23,665 nucleotides of DNA from Susulua sp964536195 (GTDB lineage Bacteria > Omnitrophota > Gorgyraeia > Duberdicusellales > 4484-171), in the NCBI GenBank assembly GCA_964536195.1, contig CAZHVO010000011.1, forward strand, positions 1-23,665. The letters run 5' to 3'. Below the pieces are notes generated by a model, which did no database searches, was not told the DNA's origin, and worked only from the letters and a program-made list of their open reading frames with translations. The number at the start of each line of letters is the position of its first letter. Position 1 is the stretch's first letter. A program made the position numbers and the translations under genes. Shown here piece after piece: positions 21,389 through 23,665 of this stretch.

Positions 21389-22316
21389 GAAAGGCTCGAT
21401 TCTACTTAATCTCTTAAATTTAACTCCTCAAAAGATCAAAGGTGTTTTATCGGCTTTTAAGGATATTGACGAGATTCTTAAGGCCGATGCTAAGAGATTA
21501 AGAGAGATCCCTTACTTACAAGATAAAGATGTTGAGAAAATATTATCTGGGAGGACCTCAGCAATATTAGACCGAGAGCTAGAACTAATTGCTAAGGAAA
21601 ATATAGATTGTCTAGATATCTTTGATAAAGATTATCCTAGTTTACTAAAGGAAATAGAAAATTCTCCGATAGTTCTTTACCTTAAGGGTAGTCGTAAGGT
21701 AATGGGTAAGTTTTTATTTGCTATTGTCGGTAGCCGCAAGCCCACTAGTTACGGTATATCAATAGCCGGAGATTTTTCTGATCAGCTTTCCAGGAAGGGC
21801 ATAGTTATTGTTTCAGGTTTAGCCCGGGGTATAGACACTATTGCTCACAGAAAAGCAATCAAGGCAGGAGAGACAGTAGCTGTTTTAGGAAGCGGGTTAC
21901 TTAATATTTACCCTAGAGAGAATAAAGACCTGGCTTTAGAAATTGCTTCTTCGGGAGCGGTGGTTTCTGAATTCCCTTTGCTTACTTCACCTTCAAGAGA
22001 GAATTTTCCTCGAAGGAATAGGATTGTTAGCGGAATGTCTAAAGGGGTATTAGTTGTTGAGGCAACATCGCGTAGTGGTGCTCTGATAACCGCTCATTCA
22101 GCTTGCGAGCAGAATCGGGAGGTATTTGCTATTCCCGGAAGTATAAATTCTTCTTTAAGCAAAGGTACGCATATTTTAATAAAAGAAGGCGCAAAGCTTG
22201 TCGATTGCCTAGATGACATATTAGAAGAATTAGGTATAGTTACGGGTGATACCCTTATACCCTTACGGGCACAAGCCGGTATGAGTAAGTTAGAAGTTGT
22301 AAGTGGGAAATTATGA
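21381..22316 (+). CDS. dprA: DNA-processing protein DprA, short form
   Basis: DprA binds incoming single-stranded DNA during transformation and loads RecA. The 311-residue product has an N-terminal helical region and the Rossmann-like DprA domain: IVGSRKPTSYG (from residue 115), VIVSGLARGIDTIAHR, VAVLGSGLLNIYPREN, FPRRNRIVSGMSKGVLVVEA, SRSGALITAHSACEQ and FAIPGSINSSLSKGTHILIKEGA. The usual C-terminal winged-helix part is missing: the frame ends about 30 residues after DDILEELG. Many DprA proteins are about 350-380 residues. It overlaps aroK by 8 bases and topA by 4. Confidence 0.94.
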   Translation: MAKKGSILLNLLNLTPQKIKGVLSAFKDIDEILKADAKRLREIPYLQDKDVEKILSGRTSAILDRELELIAKENIDCLDIFDKDYPSLLKEIENSPIVLYLKGSRKVMGKFLFAIVGSRKPTSYGISIAGDFSDQLSRKGIVIVSGLARGIDTIAHRKAIKAGETVAVLGSGLLNIYPRENKDLALEIASSGAVVSEFPLLTSPSRENFPRRNRIVSGMSKGVLVVEATSRSGALITAHSACEQNREVFAIPGSINSSLSKGTHILIKEGAKLVDCLDDILEELGIVTGDTLIPLRAQAGMSKLEVVSGKL

Positions 22317-23665
22317 GTAGACAGAAGAAATCAAAAACAAAAACAGAAGCTAAGACTCAAGACTTGAGTAAGTATTTAGTAGTTGTAGAATCACCGACTA
22401 AGGCTAAGACGATTGCTTCAATATTAGGCAAGGAGTACGATGTAACTTCTTCGATGGGCCATGTGGTTGATTTACCTCCAAATAAAATCTCGGTAGATGT
22501 GGAAAATGGGTTTGAGCCTGTTTATCAGGTTATTCCTGGTAAAGAGAAGATGATTGCCCAGTTGAAGAAAAAATCCAAAGGTAAAAAAGCGATTTACTTA
22601 GCAACTGATTCTGATCGAGAGGGAGAAGCGATTAGCTGGCACATAAAAGGGGAGCTGGATTCTAAGGGTAAGAAGTTTTACCGTGTTGTTTTTCATGAAA
22701 TAACCGAAGAAGCTATCAAGGAAGCATTTAAGAAGCATAGCCATTTGGATAGGGATAAGGTTAATGCCCAGATAGCCAGAAGAGTTTTAGATAGAATAGT
22801 AGGGTATCGGCTTTCGCCTATTCTTTGGAAGAGGATAGTGCGAGGTTTATCAGCTGGCAGAGTCCAATCAATTGCCCTGAAATTCGTTGTCGAGAGGGAA
22901 AAGGAAATCATCAGTTTTGTGCCTAAGACCACCTTTTCTTTAGAGGCAAAATTTAGAGTTGGCTCAAGTGTATTTAAAGCAAAACTTACTAAGTGCAAGG
23001 GCAAGAAAGGGGTCTTTGAAAACAGGGTTGATGCTCAAGAATATCTAGAGAAGATAAGGAGTCAGGAATTTATTGTAAAAGATTTAAGCAGAAAAGAGAC
23101 TAAACGCAAACCCCCGCCACCGTTTATCACTTCTTCACTCCAGCAAGATGCGTTTAACCGCTTGAGGCTTTCAGCTAGGAGAACAATGATGGTGGCTCAG
23201 AAGCTTTATGAAGGTGCTCAGATTCTAGAAAAAAGTGTAGGTCTTATTACCTACATGCGTACTGATTCTTTTCATATAAGTCCAAAGGCAAGGAAAGAGG
23301 CTAAAGAGTTTGTTCAAGAGAACTTTGGCCAGGATTATTTATCTTTATATGAGTACCACCATAAGAAGAAAAAAGGGGCCCAATTAGCTCACGAAGCGAT
23401 ACGGCCTACGAGTATTTATCGCCAGCCCGAGCAGATGAAGGAGTTCATTGTTGACGATGAGGCAAGAGTGTATGAGTTAATTTGGAAAAGGTTTTTAGCC
23501 GGTTTTATGAGAGAAGCAGTGTTAGAGTCGAGCAAAGCTAAAATAGGATCAAAGGATGTAGAGTTTGAGGTTAGGGGCCTGCGAGTATTGTTTGAAGGAT
23601 TTTTAAAGGTTTTGGGCGATGGAGGCGACGATCCAGCCGAACCGGCGCCCGGGCTCGATCAACTG
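22313..23665 (+). CDS. topA: DNA topoisomerase I (type IA), N-terminal 451 codons (partial)
   Basis: Topoisomerase I relaxes negative supercoils by a single-strand passage mechanism. The frame is open from the ATG at 22313, overlapping the dprA stop, to the window edge. It has a lysine-rich leader, the Toprim start VVVESPTKAKTI, SSMGHVVDLP, DSDREGEAISWHI (from residue 99), GLSAGRVQSIAL, the PPPPFITSSLQQDA block, the catalytic Y314 in GLITYMRTDS and AQLAHEAIRPT. The C-terminal zinc ribbons lie beyond the window. The last 17 codons (from 23615) are strikingly GC-rich and acidic-proline-rich, unlike the rest, though still in frame. Confidence 0.96.
   Translation, partial: MSRQKKSKTKTEAKTQDLSKYLVVVESPTKAKTIASILGKEYDVTSSMGHVVDLPPNKISVDVENGFEPVYQVIPGKEKMIAQLKKKSKGKKAIYLATDSDREGEAISWHIKGELDSKGKKFYRVVFHEITEEAIKEAFKKHSHLDRDKVNAQIARRVLDRIVGYRLSPILWKRIVRGLSAGRVQSIALKFVVEREKEIISFVPKTTFSLEAKFRVGSSVFKAKLTKCKGKKGVFENRVDAQEYLEKIRSQEFIVKDLSRKETKRKPPPPFITSSLQQDAFNRLRLSARRTMMVAQKLYEGAQILEKSVGLITYMRTDSFHISPKARKEAKEFVQENFGQDYLSLYEYHHKKKKGAQLAHEAIRPTSIYRQPEQMKEFIVDDEARVYELIWKRFLAGFMREAVLESSKAKIGSKDVEFEVRGLRVLFEGFLKVLGDGGDDPAEPAPGLDQL

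Noticed and set aside
22693..23004. A 103-codon - strand frame within topA
   Set aside because: It lies opposite well-conserved topoisomerase I motifs, so it is a shadow rather than a gene.

Overview
The window is a compact, AT-leaning bacterial chromosome segment with every confident gene on the + strand. It opens inside rplB and runs through an almost complete S10/spc/alpha ribosomal superoperon: rplB'-rpsS-rplV-rpsC-rplP-rpmC-rpsQ-rplN-rplX-rplE-rpsZ-rpsH-rplF-rplR-rpsE-rplO-secY-adk-map-infA-rpmJ-rpsM-rpsK-rpsD-rpoA-rplQ (1-12171). Neighbouring genes repeatedly share stop and start codons, and three genes use GTG or TTG starts. The gene for L30 (rpmD) is missing from its usual place between rpsE and rplO. 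The set of zinc-type ribosomal proteins (S14, S4, L24, L36), a Cys4 adenylate kinase, and the metabolic genes that follow fit an uncultured, Gram-negative-like lineage such as Omnitrophota or a relative. This placement is an inference from gene content and style; no marker search was possible.

After a short hairpin terminator (about 12160-12195) comes a metabolic run (12220-20678): class I aspartate-type aminotransferase, the large subunit of a two-subunit aconitase/isopropylmalate dehydratase, a complete PilT ATPase, the small dehydratase subunit, an isocitrate-dehydrogenase-like enzyme, malate dehydrogenase, a short dihydrolipoamide-dehydrogenase-like flavoprotein and an acyl-CoA dehydrogenase. 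Together the enzymes suggest a citrate to isocitrate to 2-oxoglutarate branch joined to malate, oxaloacetate and aspartate interconversion. The residue pattern of the dehydrogenase (S80/N82, K286/Y287/V293) favours isocitrate, and probably NADP, over leucine biosynthesis. The pilT gene sits between the two dehydratase subunits, just 2 bases before the small subunit, and carries its own candidate promoter. This is the most unusual arrangement in the window.

A 203-base intergenic gap (20679-20881) holds a strong sigma-70-like promoter, a set of mutually exclusive GGGTTGACCC-type inverted repeats reaching into its -35 box, and a short protein-like reading frame on the - strand. Downstream are aroK (shikimate kinase), a short dprA and the first 451 codons of topA, overlapping one another. 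The last roughly 50 bases change abruptly to GC-rich sequence while staying in the topA frame, which may mark a chimeric contig end.

No rRNA, tRNA, CRISPR array, insertion sequence, phage gene or defence system was seen, and no stretch longer than 300 bases lacks a gene.
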